Of a stretch of DNA of 64,000 bases, positions 42,723-51,464 are shown one piece after another; the first letter of the stretch is position 1, and every line of letters begins with the position of its first letter. Where the stretch lies: the NCBI RefSeq assembly GCF_900107795.1, contig NZ_FNRL01000005.1, positions 236,040 through 300,039 of the forward strand. The letters run 5' to 3'. The notes below the pieces were generated by a model. The model was not told where the DNA came from and made no database searches. It worked only from the letters and a program-made list of their open reading frames with translations. The DNA is from Chitinophaga terrae (ex Kim and Jung 2007). GTDB taxonomy: Bacteria; Bacteroidota; Bacteroidia; Chitinophagales; Chitinophagaceae. Position numbers and translations under genes: made by a program.

Positions 42723-43823
42723 CTATTGTTTATCAATCTGGTAGTTCCAGTTGCGCGGATCTTCCGCTTTTCCTGTTCTGATAGCATCCAGGCGGGCGAT
42801 CACTTCTGCACCAACAGTATATTTGGAAGAATCCAGGCGGATCTGGATATCTTTATAATCCAGTTCTTCTACATATGCAACGCTGGCCGCAGTTCCCGTA
42901 CCGAAAATTTCTCTCAGGGTACCGGCTTTATTAGCTTCAATGATCTCATCTATCGAAATCTCCCTCTCTTCTACTTTCAATCCCATATCCGACAGTACAT
43001 CCATTACGCTGGAACGGGTAACCCCTTCCAGGATGGTGCCCTGCTCCAGGTCCGGAGTGACAGCAGTATTGCCGATCACCACAAAAACGTTCATGGTACC
43101 GCATTCCTGCAGGTATTTATGCTCAAAACCATCTACCCACAGTATCTGATCATATCCTTTGTTCTTAGCCACCATGGTAGGATACATAGTACCGCCGTAG
43201 TTACCGGCAGCCTTTGCAAAGCCTACCCCGCCAGGAAACGCTCTTACAAATTTATCCTGTACCAGCAGTTTAATAGGCTTATTGAAATATGGGCCAGATG
43301 GAGAGTTGATGATCATGAACTTATACGTTTCGGAAGGACGTACGCCGATATACTCATCCGCCGCGATCATGAAAGGACGTAAATATAATGAGCTACCGGT
43401 AGTGGTAGGGATCCAGTCGCGGTCTACATCGATCAGCATATCAAGACCACCGATGAACAGCCATTCAGGAACATCCGGCATACCCATTCTTTCTGCCGAT
43501 TTATTAAAGCGCCTGAAATTATCGTAAGGCCTGAAGATCATCGGATGACCTGCAGGGTCTTTATATGCCTTAATTCCCTCAAAGATCGCCTGTCCGTAAT
43601 GCCAGGCAGCATTGGTTGGACTTACAGACAAATTCTGAAAAGGTATAATCTCAGCATTAGTCCATTGACCATTACTATAATCAGCCACCAGCATGTGGTC
43701 GGCATATATTTTTCCGAAGGCCAGATTATTAAAGTCTACTTCGCTCAATTTGCTTTGTGTGGCTTTGGTAACCTTTATCTTCTTCAGCGCCTCTTCCTTG
43801 GCGGTAGATTTATCTACTATCAT
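42723..43823 (-). CDS. ilvE: Branched-chain amino acid aminotransferase
   Basis: A 366-residue PLP enzyme of fold type IV that makes and degrades leucine, isoleucine and valine. The active-site lysine lies after LLVQDKFVRAFPGGVGFAKAAGNYG (the AKxxGNY motif). FEGIKAYKDPAG and the C-terminal TGTAASVAYVEEL, the glycine/threonine phosphate loop, are conserved. Length is that of the longer, eukaryote-like BCAT group II. It is monocistronic. The fused E1 gene at 4.5-6.9 kb may act downstream of it in branched-chain catabolism, but the two are far apart. Confidence 0.95.
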   Translation of the reverse strand: MIVDKSTAKEEALKKIKVTKATQSKLSEVDFNNLAFGKIYADHMLVADYSNGQWTNAEIIPFQNLSVSPTNAAWHYGQAIFEGIKAYKDPAGHPMIFRPYDNFRRFNKSAERMGMPDVPEWLFIGGLDMLIDVDRDWIPTTTGSSLYLRPFMIAADEYIGVRPSETYKFMIINSPSGPYFNKPIKLLVQDKFVRAFPGGVGFAKAAGNYGGTMYPTMVAKNKGYDQILWVDGFEHKYLQECGTMNVFVVIGNTAVTPDLEQGTILEGVTRSSVMDVLSDMGLKVEEREISIDEIIEANKAGTLREIFGTGTAASVAYVEELDYKDIQIRLDSSKYTVGAEVIARLDAIRTGKAEDPRNWNYQIDKQ

Positions 43824-43946
43824 GGTTAATCAATTTTATCTCAATACTTTTACATAATTAACGTGGTCGACTGGTTTCCGTGTGGAACAGCTAACTGCAA
43901 ATAAACTGATTTTTCCCCAGAAGGATCGTTTATATTAAATTAAATA

Positions 43947-44453
43947 ATGATAAATATGTCACTGGAGCAAATAGATCTGGATCCGTACTTTTTAGCGAAA
44001 ATCTTTACTCAGCCTATCATTCCGGGCGAAAGACCAGCTGCTGCCGCAACGGAAAAAGTAGTGCCCCAGGTCAAATATTTAGGTGAAAATCAAAAAAACA
44101 TCGCCATCTTCATCAAAAATGAAAACGAAGCATATTTAAATGAAGAATTATTTAACCTGCTCACAAATATATTAAATGCTTGTAAACTAAGCATGCAGGA
44201 TGTTTCATTAATTAATATTGCTCACTACCCCGGCCTGGAATTTTCTGACTGGCAAAAAGCCATCAACATCAGGCAGGCGGTCTGTTTCGGCATTTCTCCA
44301 GAGCAGATCGGGCTAACAGATATCCCAACTTATCAACTGGTTGCAGTAAATAATACAACGCTTATCTTCTCGGACAGCCTGGTGGAGATCGGGGCAGACA
44401 AGGCATTGAAGGCCAGGTTATGGAATGGACTAAAACAATTACTAGGTATTTGA
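43947..44453 (+). CDS. Conserved hypothetical protein upstream of rdgB
   Basis: 168 residues, acidic, with no signal peptide or membrane segment. Residues ~50-165 look like one alpha/beta domain (VKYLGENQKNIAIFIKNEN; VSLINIAHYPGLEF; TYQLVAVNNTTLIFSDSL). I recognise no family. It starts MINMSLEQ; M4 is an alternative. It lies 10 bp before rdgB, and the genes behind it are coupled by TAATG overlaps, so it heads a four-gene operon (unknown, rdgB, thioesterase, nitroreductase). A housekeeping role is likely but unproven. Confidence 0.75.
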   Translation: MINMSLEQIDLDPYFLAKIFTQPIIPGERPAAAATEKVVPQVKYLGENQKNIAIFIKNENEAYLNEELFNLLTNILNACKLSMQDVSLINIAHYPGLEFSDWQKAINIRQAVCFGISPEQIGLTDIPTYQLVAVNNTTLIFSDSLVEIGADKALKARLWNGLKQLLGI

Positions 44454-44463
44454 TAAATATATT

Positions 44464-45054
44464 ATGAAGCTAATTTTTGCTACCAATAACCAGAATAAAG
44501 TAAAGGAATTCAGATCATTAGTAGGAAACCAGTTCGAGATCATCACCCTGCAGGAAGCGGGAATTGACATAGACATCCCCGAACCTCACGATACGCTGGA
44601 AGCAAATGCCACTGAAAAATCCAGCACCATTCACCGGATGACCAACGAAAATTGTTTTGCAGAAGATACAGGACTGGAGATCAGCGCCCTCAACGGCGCA
44701 CCAGGCGTACTGTCGGCCAGGTATGCAGGAGAACAGAAAGAACCGGCAGATAATATTGCCAAAGTACTGCGGGAAATGGAAGGCAAATCGGATCGCCAGG
44801 CTCAATTCCGCACAGTTATCTCGCTAATCCTGGATAATAAAGAATACCAGTTCGAAGGCGTGTGCGAAGGTACTATCTCAACTTCCATACATGGCAGCAA
44901 AGGCTTCGGCTATGATCCGATTTTCATTCCCACAGGCGCAACGCGCTCATTTGCGGAAATGGATATGGCCGAAAAGAATCAGTACAGCCACAGAGCCAAA
45001 GCATTCCAGGCATTTGCAGCCTTCCTTCAATCATATAACGAGCAACAAAAATAA
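44464..45054 (+). CDS. rdgB: XTP/dITP diphosphatase (HAM1 family)
   Basis: A 196-residue cytosolic enzyme that hydrolyses non-canonical purine nucleotides (XTP, dITP) to monophosphates and so protects DNA. The start MKLIFATNNQNKVKE, CFAEDTGLEISALNGAPGVLSARYAG, and GSKGFGYDPIFIP with SHRAKAFQ near the end are the family signatures. Length is normal. Its stop overlaps the next start (TAATG). Confidence 0.96.
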   Translation: MKLIFATNNQNKVKEFRSLVGNQFEIITLQEAGIDIDIPEPHDTLEANATEKSSTIHRMTNENCFAEDTGLEISALNGAPGVLSARYAGEQKEPADNIAKVLREMEGKSDRQAQFRTVISLILDNKEYQFEGVCEGTISTSIHGSKGFGYDPIFIPTGATRSFAEMDMAEKNQYSHRAKAFQAFAAFLQSYNEQQK

Positions 45055-45500
45055 TGGGCAGAGTAAAAATAGATCTACCGGCAAACTTTCCTTTTAGCAC
45101 CACTATTCCTGTACGCATCCAGGATGTGAACTATGGCGGACATGTGGGCAACGATGCGATCTTAAGCATCCTTCACGAAGTACGTATTCAATTCCTTGCC
45201 AGTATTGGCTCTATGGAACTGGATAAAGCGACGGGACAAGGGCTGATCATGGCTGATGTGGCGATCACGTACAAAGGAGAAGGATTTCATGGAGATGTGT
45301 TTAAAATTGAAGTAGCGGCAGGAGATTTCAGCGGATTCGGATTTGACCTTTTTTACAGGATCACGAGCACGAGAAACGAACAGGTTGTACTGATAGCAGA
45401 AGCCAAGACGGGTATGTTATGTTTTGATTACAACACCCATAAACTGGCCAGGTTATCGCCTGACCTGAAAAACAGATTAGAAACCGGAAAAATAGAATAA
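45054..45500 (+). CDS. Acyl-CoA thioesterase family protein (hot-dog fold)
   Basis: 148 residues with the 4HBT hot-dog pattern: IRVQDVNYGGHVGND-type sequence (IPVRIQDVNYGGHVGNDA), where the D-Y-G-H-x-N segment places the catalytic residues, then the long central helix AILSILHEVRIQFL and beta strands. Members hydrolyse acyl-CoA thioesters; the substrate is unknown. It is coupled by one-base overlaps to rdgB before it and the nitroreductase gene behind it. Confidence 0.85.
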   Translation: MGRVKIDLPANFPFSTTIPVRIQDVNYGGHVGNDAILSILHEVRIQFLASIGSMELDKATGQGLIMADVAITYKGEGFHGDVFKIEVAAGDFSGFGFDLFYRITSTRNEQVVLIAEAKTGMLCFDYNTHKLARLSPDLKNRLETGKIE

Positions 45501-46075
45501 TGGCAACAACAATTGATGAAGTAATTATTTCGCGCAGAACGGTTAAGCCTACCAATATGAACGGGCAGAAAATTGACAACGAAACCATCGGGGAATTGTT
45601 GCAACTGGCCGACTGGGCGCCTACTCATGGATATACAGAACCCTGGTACTATGTAATTTTCAGCGGGGAAAAGGTGCAGCAGTTTTGCAATGATCATGCA
45701 GAATTGTACCGTGCTCAAACTCCTGCGGATAAATTCTTAAGCGGCAATTATGAGAAGCTGAAACACCAGGGCGACCTGGCTTCCCATGTTATTGCCATTT
45801 GTGTAAAGAGGGGGAACAATCCTAAAATCCCGGTACTGGAAGAAATTGCCGCTGTTGCCTGTGCAACAGAGAACATATTGTTAGGGGCCACTGCAAGGGG
45901 CCTGGCTTCCTACTGGGGATCAGGAGGCATGACCTATCACCCTGCGATGCACGACTACCTGGGATTAGGGGAAGAAGACCAGGTGCTGGGATTCCTTTAC
46001 CTGGGTTATACCAGCGAACCGGTTCAGGCTGGACGTCGCCTTAAACCCCAGGCCGAAAAGTTTAAATGGATGTAA
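45500..46075 (+). CDS. Nitroreductase family protein
   Basis: A 191-residue FMN-dependent oxidoreductase. ISRRTVKPTNM opens with the family arginine/FMN-phosphate motif. LADWAPTHGYTEPWYYVIF follows, with AVACATENILLGATARGLASYWGSGG in the middle and LGFLYLGYT near the end. Such enzymes are dimeric and reduce nitro groups, quinones or flavins with NAD(P)H. The physiological substrate is unclear. It is the last gene of the rdgB operon, followed by a 10-bp GC hairpin. Confidence 0.9.
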   Translation: MATTIDEVIISRRTVKPTNMNGQKIDNETIGELLQLADWAPTHGYTEPWYYVIFSGEKVQQFCNDHAELYRAQTPADKFLSGNYEKLKHQGDLASHVIAICVKRGNNPKIPVLEEIAAVACATENILLGATARGLASYWGSGGMTYHPAMHDYLGLGEEDQVLGFLYLGYTSEPVQAGRRLKPQAEKFKWM

Positions 46076-46084
46076 GTACTCTCC

Positions 46085-46109
46085 GGATGTAGCGCCAGTC
46101 GCTACATCC
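46085..46109. terminator. Hairpin between convergent genes
   Basis: GGATGTAGCG (46085-46094) and CGCTACATCC (46100-46109) are perfect complements with a 5-nt loop, in the 37-bp gap between the nitroreductase and glpD stops. No T-run is present on either strand, so termination is likely but weakly supported. Confidence 0.55.
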
Positions 46110-46112
46110 GAC

Positions 46113-47687
46113 CTATTCTACATCCAGCAGGTATCCTTTAGCTTCTGCTTCGAATGAACTGATCTGGGTAGCAACCCAATGCTCATCTTTATGTAGTTCT
46201 TCCGCCATAATTCTTGCCACGGCGGGAGCAATACGGATCGCTTCCCTGGCATCGAGGAAGAGGAGCCGTACTCTCCGGGCCAGAAAATCTTCAATATTCC
46301 TGGCCATTTCTTCTCTTACAGCCCAAACCACCTGGGCTTTCACAATATGGTACCTGGCGCTCAACTCCTGGTTCATTTGAGGGTTCTTTTCAATGAGCCG
46401 GCGGATATGAGCTGCATCAGTACCATAAAAGTACCAGGGATCCTGCCAGTCTACCTCCATAGCACCATGGACCCGTAAATGTTCGGTGGGTGAGGTGGTC
46501 GATTTCCAGCGCAACACTTCTTCCATCTTATTTATCACATCAGCGGCCATACGACGATAAGTGGTCCATTTTCCACCGATAATAGTGAGTAACTGCGACC
46601 TGGAAACGATGATCTTATGGCTGCGCGATATTTCTTTGGTTTTATGTCCTTCTGCCTTGGCTGCGGCTAAAGGCCGCAAACCAGCCCATAGGCTTTTTAC
46701 GTCTTCTCTTTTCGGGGCCTTTGCCAGGTATTGGGCAGCGGTATCCAGGATAAATTTAATTTCCTTTTCCAGTGGATGCGGATCAAGACTGATATGGTTG
46801 ACAGGAGTATCTGTAGTACCTATTACCACCTTATCGTGCCAGGGCACCATAAACAATACCCGTCCATCGCTTGTTTGCGGGATCATGAGTGCATCATGTC
46901 CCGGCAGGAATTCGCGGTCCACCACCAGGTGCACTCCCTGGCTGGCAGCTATAGACCTGGGAGCGGCCGGGTTATCCATCTCCAGTATATCATCGGCAAA
47001 AACACCGGTAGCATTTATGATAGCCGTGGCATTCAGATGGATATCATCTTCTCCTCCATTTAAAATATCTCTTACCGTTACTCCGCTTAGTTTACCATTT
47101 TCGTCTTTACTGAGGCCCACTACTTTCATGTAATTAAGCGCTACTCCGCCTTTCTCTGAAATTGTTTGAGCAAGGTTAATGGCGAGGCGGCTGTCATCGA
47201 ACTGCCCGTCGTGATACAGTACGCCACCCGAGAGTTTATTTTGCTGCAGGGTAGACAGCCTGTTCAGCGCTTCAGTTCTTGAAATATGTAGAGATCTTCC
47301 CAGGCTTAGGCGACCGGCCAGCCAATCGTAGAGTTTAAGACCAATGGTATATTTCAGGTTCTCCCACCAGCTGAAAGTAGGTATTACAAAGGCAAGGTTC
47401 CTGACCAGGTGTGGAGCATTGGCAGAAAGCCGGCCTCTTTCTATACTGGCTTCCCTGACCAGAGAAACGTCGCCCTGCGCCAGATAACGTACGCCGCCAT
47501 GCACCAGTTTTGTACTTTTACTGGAAGTTGATTTTGCAAAATCAACCTGTTCCAGCAGCAAGGTACGGTATCCCCTGGTCGTCGCTTCCAGTGCGGCGCC
47601 CAAACCGGTAGCCCCACCCCCTATTACGATAACATCCCAGGGTTGCAGATCCTTCCGCAAGGAAGAGACAAGCATTTCTCTGTTCAT
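46113..47687 (-). CDS. glpD: Glycerol-3-phosphate dehydrogenase, FAD-dependent
   Basis: 524 residues from the preferred start at 47687 (MNREMLVSSL). The upstream ATG at 47762 would add 25 residues unlike the family. The FAD-binding motif VIVIGGGATGLGAALEA stands at ~20-36, followed by TKLVHGGVRYLAQGDVSLVREA, the conserved GlpD/GlpA block, and a C-terminal DAO_C domain with WGLRPLAA-type residues before it. It oxidises sn-glycerol 3-phosphate to dihydroxyacetone phosphate and feeds electrons to quinones at the inner membrane. No other glycerol genes are near. It shares a divergent promoter region with the MscS gene. Confidence 0.93.
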   Translation of the reverse strand: MNREMLVSSLRKDLQPWDVIVIGGGATGLGAALEATTRGYRTLLLEQVDFAKSTSSKSTKLVHGGVRYLAQGDVSLVREASIERGRLSANAPHLVRNLAFVIPTFSWWENLKYTIGLKLYDWLAGRLSLGRSLHISRTEALNRLSTLQQNKLSGGVLYHDGQFDDSRLAINLAQTISEKGGVALNYMKVVGLSKDENGKLSGVTVRDILNGGEDDIHLNATAIINATGVFADDILEMDNPAAPRSIAASQGVHLVVDREFLPGHDALMIPQTSDGRVLFMVPWHDKVVIGTTDTPVNHISLDPHPLEKEIKFILDTAAQYLAKAPKREDVKSLWAGLRPLAAAKAEGHKTKEISRSHKIIVSRSQLLTIIGGKWTTYRRMAADVINKMEEVLRWKSTTSPTEHLRVHGAMEVDWQDPWYFYGTDAAHIRRLIEKNPQMNQELSARYHIVKAQVVWAVREEMARNIEDFLARRVRLLFLDAREAIRIAPAVARIMAEELHKDEHWVATQISSFEAEAKGYLLDVE

Positions 47688-47852
47688 AAAAAATCGTTGA
47701 TCAACTTTGTATAAATTACAGTTGGGCATTGGTCCCCAAAAGTTAACGGACAAACGACCCAAAAGTTCTCAAACCGGGAACTTTTAGGCATAAAAAATGT
47801 TCCAGTAGGAGTTCCCGTTATAGAATGGGAAAGGATCACATTTTACGGAATT
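47688..47852. promoter_or_regulatory. Divergent promoter region glpD / mscS-like gene
   Basis: It contains an inverted repeat AAAAGTTC (47761-47768) and GAACTTTT (47778-47785), with further partial copies (AAAAGTTAAC at 47741 and GAGTTCCC at 47810). Such repeated half sites could be an operator serving both genes. No consensus -7 is obvious for either gene. Confidence 0.35.
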
Positions 47853-50354
47853 ATGAAAATATACATTACCATAGTCATTGCTTTTTTATTACCCTTATTA
47901 CACGGTAATACCGTTAATGCCCAGCAACGGAAAAAAAAGCAGGACACATTGCACCTGGTGGCTATTGATAGTGCAACTATCAGCAAAAACATCGCCGCGT
48001 TAGCAAAAGACACTACCAAGGTGAGAAAATCTGATACTGCCGTAGCCATCCTGATCAACCGGATAGAGAGTTATACCCTGCTGATGAACGACTTAATGAG
48101 CACATTGCGGAGAGGATTTGATACCCTGGGGATCAGCGAAGGCATTCCGGTTGCAGACACCTCGCTGGCGCTTGTAAAACGCAACATCGCCAGTTTGGGC
48201 CGCACTCCCAATATCAATGATATATACACCAATAAAGTAATGCTGGAACAGCTTCAGCGGAAGCTGGACAACTGGCAATCCACCCTTTTTTCTTACTATA
48301 ACAAACTTGTTGCAATCAACGACACCTTACATTCCCTGCGGCGCGATACCGCCATGCGGAATATACCGTCGGAAGATGAACTTTATGGATTTTACCTGGG
48401 CCAGGTTACGAACATGGTGCTTAAATACCGGGGAGTGGATAGCGCCAACAGTATTAACCTGATCAGAATGGGGTTATTGCAGAATAAGGTAGCCAACCGG
48501 TATATAGAAACATCCAACCTGTACGAAGACATGGAATACAGGCTGAACCAGTACTCCCGGCATATGTTTGTGAGAGATTACCGCTACCTTTGGCGTCCGC
48601 ATAAAGACAGTATCAATCCACTTGAATTCTTTCCTGTTTTAAAAAATTCTATCAATAAGAACACCAAGGTACTGGCCATCTTCTTTTCTATACAATGGCC
48701 TATATTCCTTGTATGGATACTGATAGCATCTTTGTTCCTCTGGTGGATCTTCAACAACATACGCCGGATTAAGAACAAACATCCGGAGCAGGAAGCGGAA
48801 ACGATATTGCAGCATTCCAAATACGTATACCGGTTCCCGATAGCCAGTGCGGTAGTGTTGATATCGACACTGTCGGCTGTTTTATCAATCCGTTACCCGA
48901 CCTTGTTCACGGAGATTACCTGGGCGATCAATGTACTGGCGCTCACGGTGATTTTCAGGCAACAGTTGCCCAAAACGATGTATCGCTCCTGGTGTTTCGC
49001 TCTTTGTTTGCTGGCATTTTACTGCCTGGCCAACCTGATCATTGAAGTTACCTATGCGGAGCAGTGGGCGTTACTGATAGCTGCGATCTTGGGAATTATC
49101 CTTGGTTACCGGATGTTAAAGGAATCCGGCACTACTACTTATATCCAGCCTAAGTTTGCACGGCCGCTTATCCGGTTGTTTATAGGGACCTGCATGCTTT
49201 CAGTGCTTTTGGTTTTATTATCGATCGTTGGTACGGCTAAGGTGATGGGTACCAGCGCTATTGTAAATATGCTGATGGCGGTAAGCCTGTACGTGCTTGT
49301 GCAGATCATTATGGAAGCTGTATTTCTCCAGGTAGAAGCCAACAAGGATTCCAGCAGTTTTATATCGTTCATGGATTTCCAGGACGTACAAAGAAAGCTA
49401 AAGACCTTTTTAAGTATACTTTCGGTTGTTGGCTGGTTGATCATAGTTTCCCGGAATCTTTATCTCTATGATAGTATATATGATTTCATTTCTGCAAGGT
49501 TGCAGGAACGTCATAAGATCGGCACTTCAGATTTTACGTTGAGCAGCGTTATCATTTTTGTAGTTGTTATCTGGATATCCACGGTTGCATCACAGCTGAT
49601 TGCCTATATGTTTGGAAACACGGGGCAGAATGCCAACAAGAAAACCAAGCTGGGGTCGGCCCTTCTGCTTTTACGGCTGGCGGTATTGGCTGGCGGCGTG
49701 CTCATTGCGTTTGCTGCGTCGGGTATCCCGATGGATAAATTAACAATTGTGATCGGGGCGTTGGGCGTAGGTATTGGATTTGGTTTACAGAATATTGTGA
49801 ATAACCTGGTTTCGGGGGTTATACTGGCATTTGAGAAGCCTATAGAAGTGGGAGATGTAATAGAAATAGGGCCAAGATCAGGTGTTGTGAAAGAAGTGGG
49901 TATCCGTTCGAGCAAGATCAGTTTGTACGATGGTTCCGAGGTGATAGTTCCCAATGGAGATCTGATTTCTCAGCAATTGGTAAACTGGACCCGGACCAAC
50001 AGGAACAAGCGGGTAACGTTTACGATAAGCGTAGCTTATGGCTCAGACATTAAGCAGGTGATAGATATCATTCAATCTGCTTTTGTGGGTAAAAAGGAGA
50101 TTATGAGCATACCGGCTCCATTGGCACAGTTGTCTGATTTCGGGGATAATGCCATTAATTTCAAGGTATATTTTTGGGTGTCGGACCTGGACTATGCCGG
50201 GTCGCAACAAAGTGAGGCACTGGCATTTATATATGATGCCCTGAATAAAGCTGGTATTGAAATCCCTTACCCACAGCGGGATTTGCATATCAGATCCCTG
50301 GATGAGTCGTTGCTTGACCGGTTAGGTAAAAAGGGTCCGGCGCCGGAGGCATAA
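47853..50354 (+). CDS. Large mechanosensitive channel of the MscS family
   Basis: 833 residues. A signal peptide (1-~23, ending VNA) is followed by a ~240-residue helical periplasmic domain, about eight predicted membrane segments between ~275 and ~620, and the MscS core from ~605: MDKLTIVIGALGVGIGFGLQNIVNNLVSG is the pore helix TM3, then the beta domain VGDVIEIGPRSGVVKEVGIRSSKISLYDGSEVIVPNGDLIS. It opens on membrane tension to release solutes in osmotic downshock. The size and domain order are those of MscK/MscM-like channels rather than short MscS. It is monocistronic. Confidence 0.92.
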   Translation: MKIYITIVIAFLLPLLHGNTVNAQQRKKKQDTLHLVAIDSATISKNIAALAKDTTKVRKSDTAVAILINRIESYTLLMNDLMSTLRRGFDTLGISEGIPVADTSLALVKRNIASLGRTPNINDIYTNKVMLEQLQRKLDNWQSTLFSYYNKLVAINDTLHSLRRDTAMRNIPSEDELYGFYLGQVTNMVLKYRGVDSANSINLIRMGLLQNKVANRYIETSNLYEDMEYRLNQYSRHMFVRDYRYLWRPHKDSINPLEFFPVLKNSINKNTKVLAIFFSIQWPIFLVWILIASLFLWWIFNNIRRIKNKHPEQEAETILQHSKYVYRFPIASAVVLISTLSAVLSIRYPTLFTEITWAINVLALTVIFRQQLPKTMYRSWCFALCLLAFYCLANLIIEVTYAEQWALLIAAILGIILGYRMLKESGTTTYIQPKFARPLIRLFIGTCMLSVLLVLLSIVGTAKVMGTSAIVNMLMAVSLYVLVQIIMEAVFLQVEANKDSSSFISFMDFQDVQRKLKTFLSILSVVGWLIIVSRNLYLYDSIYDFISARLQERHKIGTSDFTLSSVIIFVVVIWISTVASQLIAYMFGNTGQNANKKTKLGSALLLLRLAVLAGGVLIAFAASGIPMDKLTIVIGALGVGIGFGLQNIVNNLVSGVILAFEKPIEVGDVIEIGPRSGVVKEVGIRSSKISLYDGSEVIVPNGDLISQQLVNWTRTNRNKRVTFTISVAYGSDIKQVIDIIQSAFVGKKEIMSIPAPLAQLSDFGDNAINFKVYFWVSDLDYAGSQQSEALAFIYDALNKAGIEIPYPQRDLHIRSLDESLLDRLGKKGPAPEA

Positions 50355-50373
50355 ATTTTTTTATAAAAACATT

Positions 50374-50404
50374 TTGAATTTTCATTTAATAGCCGTTATC
50401 TTTG
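50374..50404 (+). promoter_or_regulatory. Promoter of tRNA-Met
   Basis: TTG (50374-50376), a 20-bp spacer and TATCTTTG (50397-50404) fit the Bacteroidetes consensus. The tRNA begins 33 bp downstream. Confidence 0.8.
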
Positions 50405-50436
50405 CACTCCCGTTTTGGAACAACAGCGGGAAATAT

Positions 50437-50510
50437 GGCGAGGTAGCTCAGGTGGTTAGAGCGTTGGATTCATAACCCAAAGGTCTCGGGTTCAACTCCC
50501 GATCTCGCTA
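50437..50510 (+). tRNA. tRNA-Met (CAT), elongator type
   Basis: Acceptor GGCGAGG pairs with TCTCGCT using two G-U pairs. The D arm is AGCTCAGGTGGTTAGAGC-like, the anticodon loop TTCATAA gives CAT, the T arm is TCGGG-TTCAACT-CCCGA, and the discriminator is A. CCA is not encoded. Pairing at position 1-72 excludes initiator type; a lysidine-modified tRNA-Ile (CAT) cannot be ruled out by reading. Decayed foreign-looking genes follow directly behind it, as at many tRNA integration sites. Confidence 0.9.
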
Positions 50511-50696
50511 CAGGAAACAAGCCGCAAATCTTTTACTATGAAGGGTTTGCGGCTTTTCATTTTGACAGGGTGGTCGGTTTGTTGATCGAATAACTCTAAT
50601 ACCTACTTACCACCTACTTTTATCCACAATTTAAGAAGGCTACTCTCCCAGCCCACCTAAATATTTTAATTTACCGTTAGCTAAACGACCTCCAAA

Positions 50697-51464
50697 ATGA
50701 GCGAAAATCTTTCTTTCAAGGATTTGCTTGAAAATGCAGACCTGCATAATACAGAGCTACATAGACAATTGGCGAGTATAAAATCGGATAACCTACAAGA
50801 ACAAGATCGTGAAAGCCTAGGAACAGAAATCAAGTGTTCAACATTCTATTTGAAAGACGGTCTATTGAATCCTGTAAAGGAAGTGATTGACAAAATGCAG
50901 AATGCAAAAATTATCACTGACATATCAGTATTTGATGAACAGGAATGGAACTACATTGAAGAGCGTTATAACACAACTGAATCGCTTCTAAAAATTAGGT
51001 ACGCCCACTTATTGTGGCTAAAAAAGAAACACTCTGGATACGGACATACAGCCTTCGATCACTACAAAATTCTACTTGATAAATTATTAAAAAATTATAC
51101 CAATGAAGGCTTCCGTACTTATATCAAAGTCCTTCCAACCGTACATAACCTGTCTTTAGCACTGAAAGACAAACGCAAAGAATTCAAACAGTTCCTTTTA
51201 GATTTATTCTATGCTCCAAATGTGCCGCTAGTATGGTTAAACGTGGCTTTCAACATTATATTGGATTCTTCTTTGTTCTCTAAAGATGATTACAAGGGTA
51301 TGACCTCCTATATATTGGGTCGACTGAACTGGAAAACGAACGATTACTTTACAAACAATTTGATTCTGCAAAATTGCCTCAGACTAGTACAGAAAGAAGC
51401 CCTCAAACCATATCAAGTATATGAATTATTGGGGGAAAATGAATACAGATCAATTGTCTTCTAG
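50697..51464 (+). CDS. DUF4209-like protein, N-terminal part (frame-disrupted)
   Basis: 255 residues, mostly helical, with no membrane segment. It ends at VYELLGENEYRSIVF, where the frame closes. The next frame, overlapping by 44 bp, continues with a compatible helical protein that ends in a DUF4209-type domain. Both parts together (~490 residues) are shorter than typical DUF4209 proteins, so a frameshift and possibly an internal deletion are likely. Base composition is clearly more AT-rich than the neighbours and codon use differs (many ATA, AGA, TTA), which suggests acquisition. The function of the family is unknown. Assignment rests mainly on the C-terminal part. Confidence 0.55.
   Translation: MSENLSFKDLLENADLHNTELHRQLASIKSDNLQEQDRESLGTEIKCSTFYLKDGLLNPVKEVIDKMQNAKIITDISVFDEQEWNYIEERYNTTESLLKIRYAHLLWLKKKHSGYGHTAFDHYKILLDKLLKNYTNEGFRTYIKVLPTVHNLSLALKDKRKEFKQFLLDLFYAPNVPLVWLNVAFNIILDSSLFSKDDYKGMTSYILGRLNWKTNDYFTNNLILQNCLRLVQKEALKPYQVYELLGENEYRSIVF

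Noticed and set aside
47688..47762. 25-residue N-terminal extension of GlpD
   Set aside because: The extra residues (MGRLSVNFWGPMPNCNLYKV) are unlike the family; the ATG at 47687 gives the normal start shortly before the FAD motif.
50511..50696. Attachment-site duplication of the tRNA-Met 3' end
   Set aside because: I looked for a second copy of the T-arm and acceptor sequence in the following 2.4 kb and found none.
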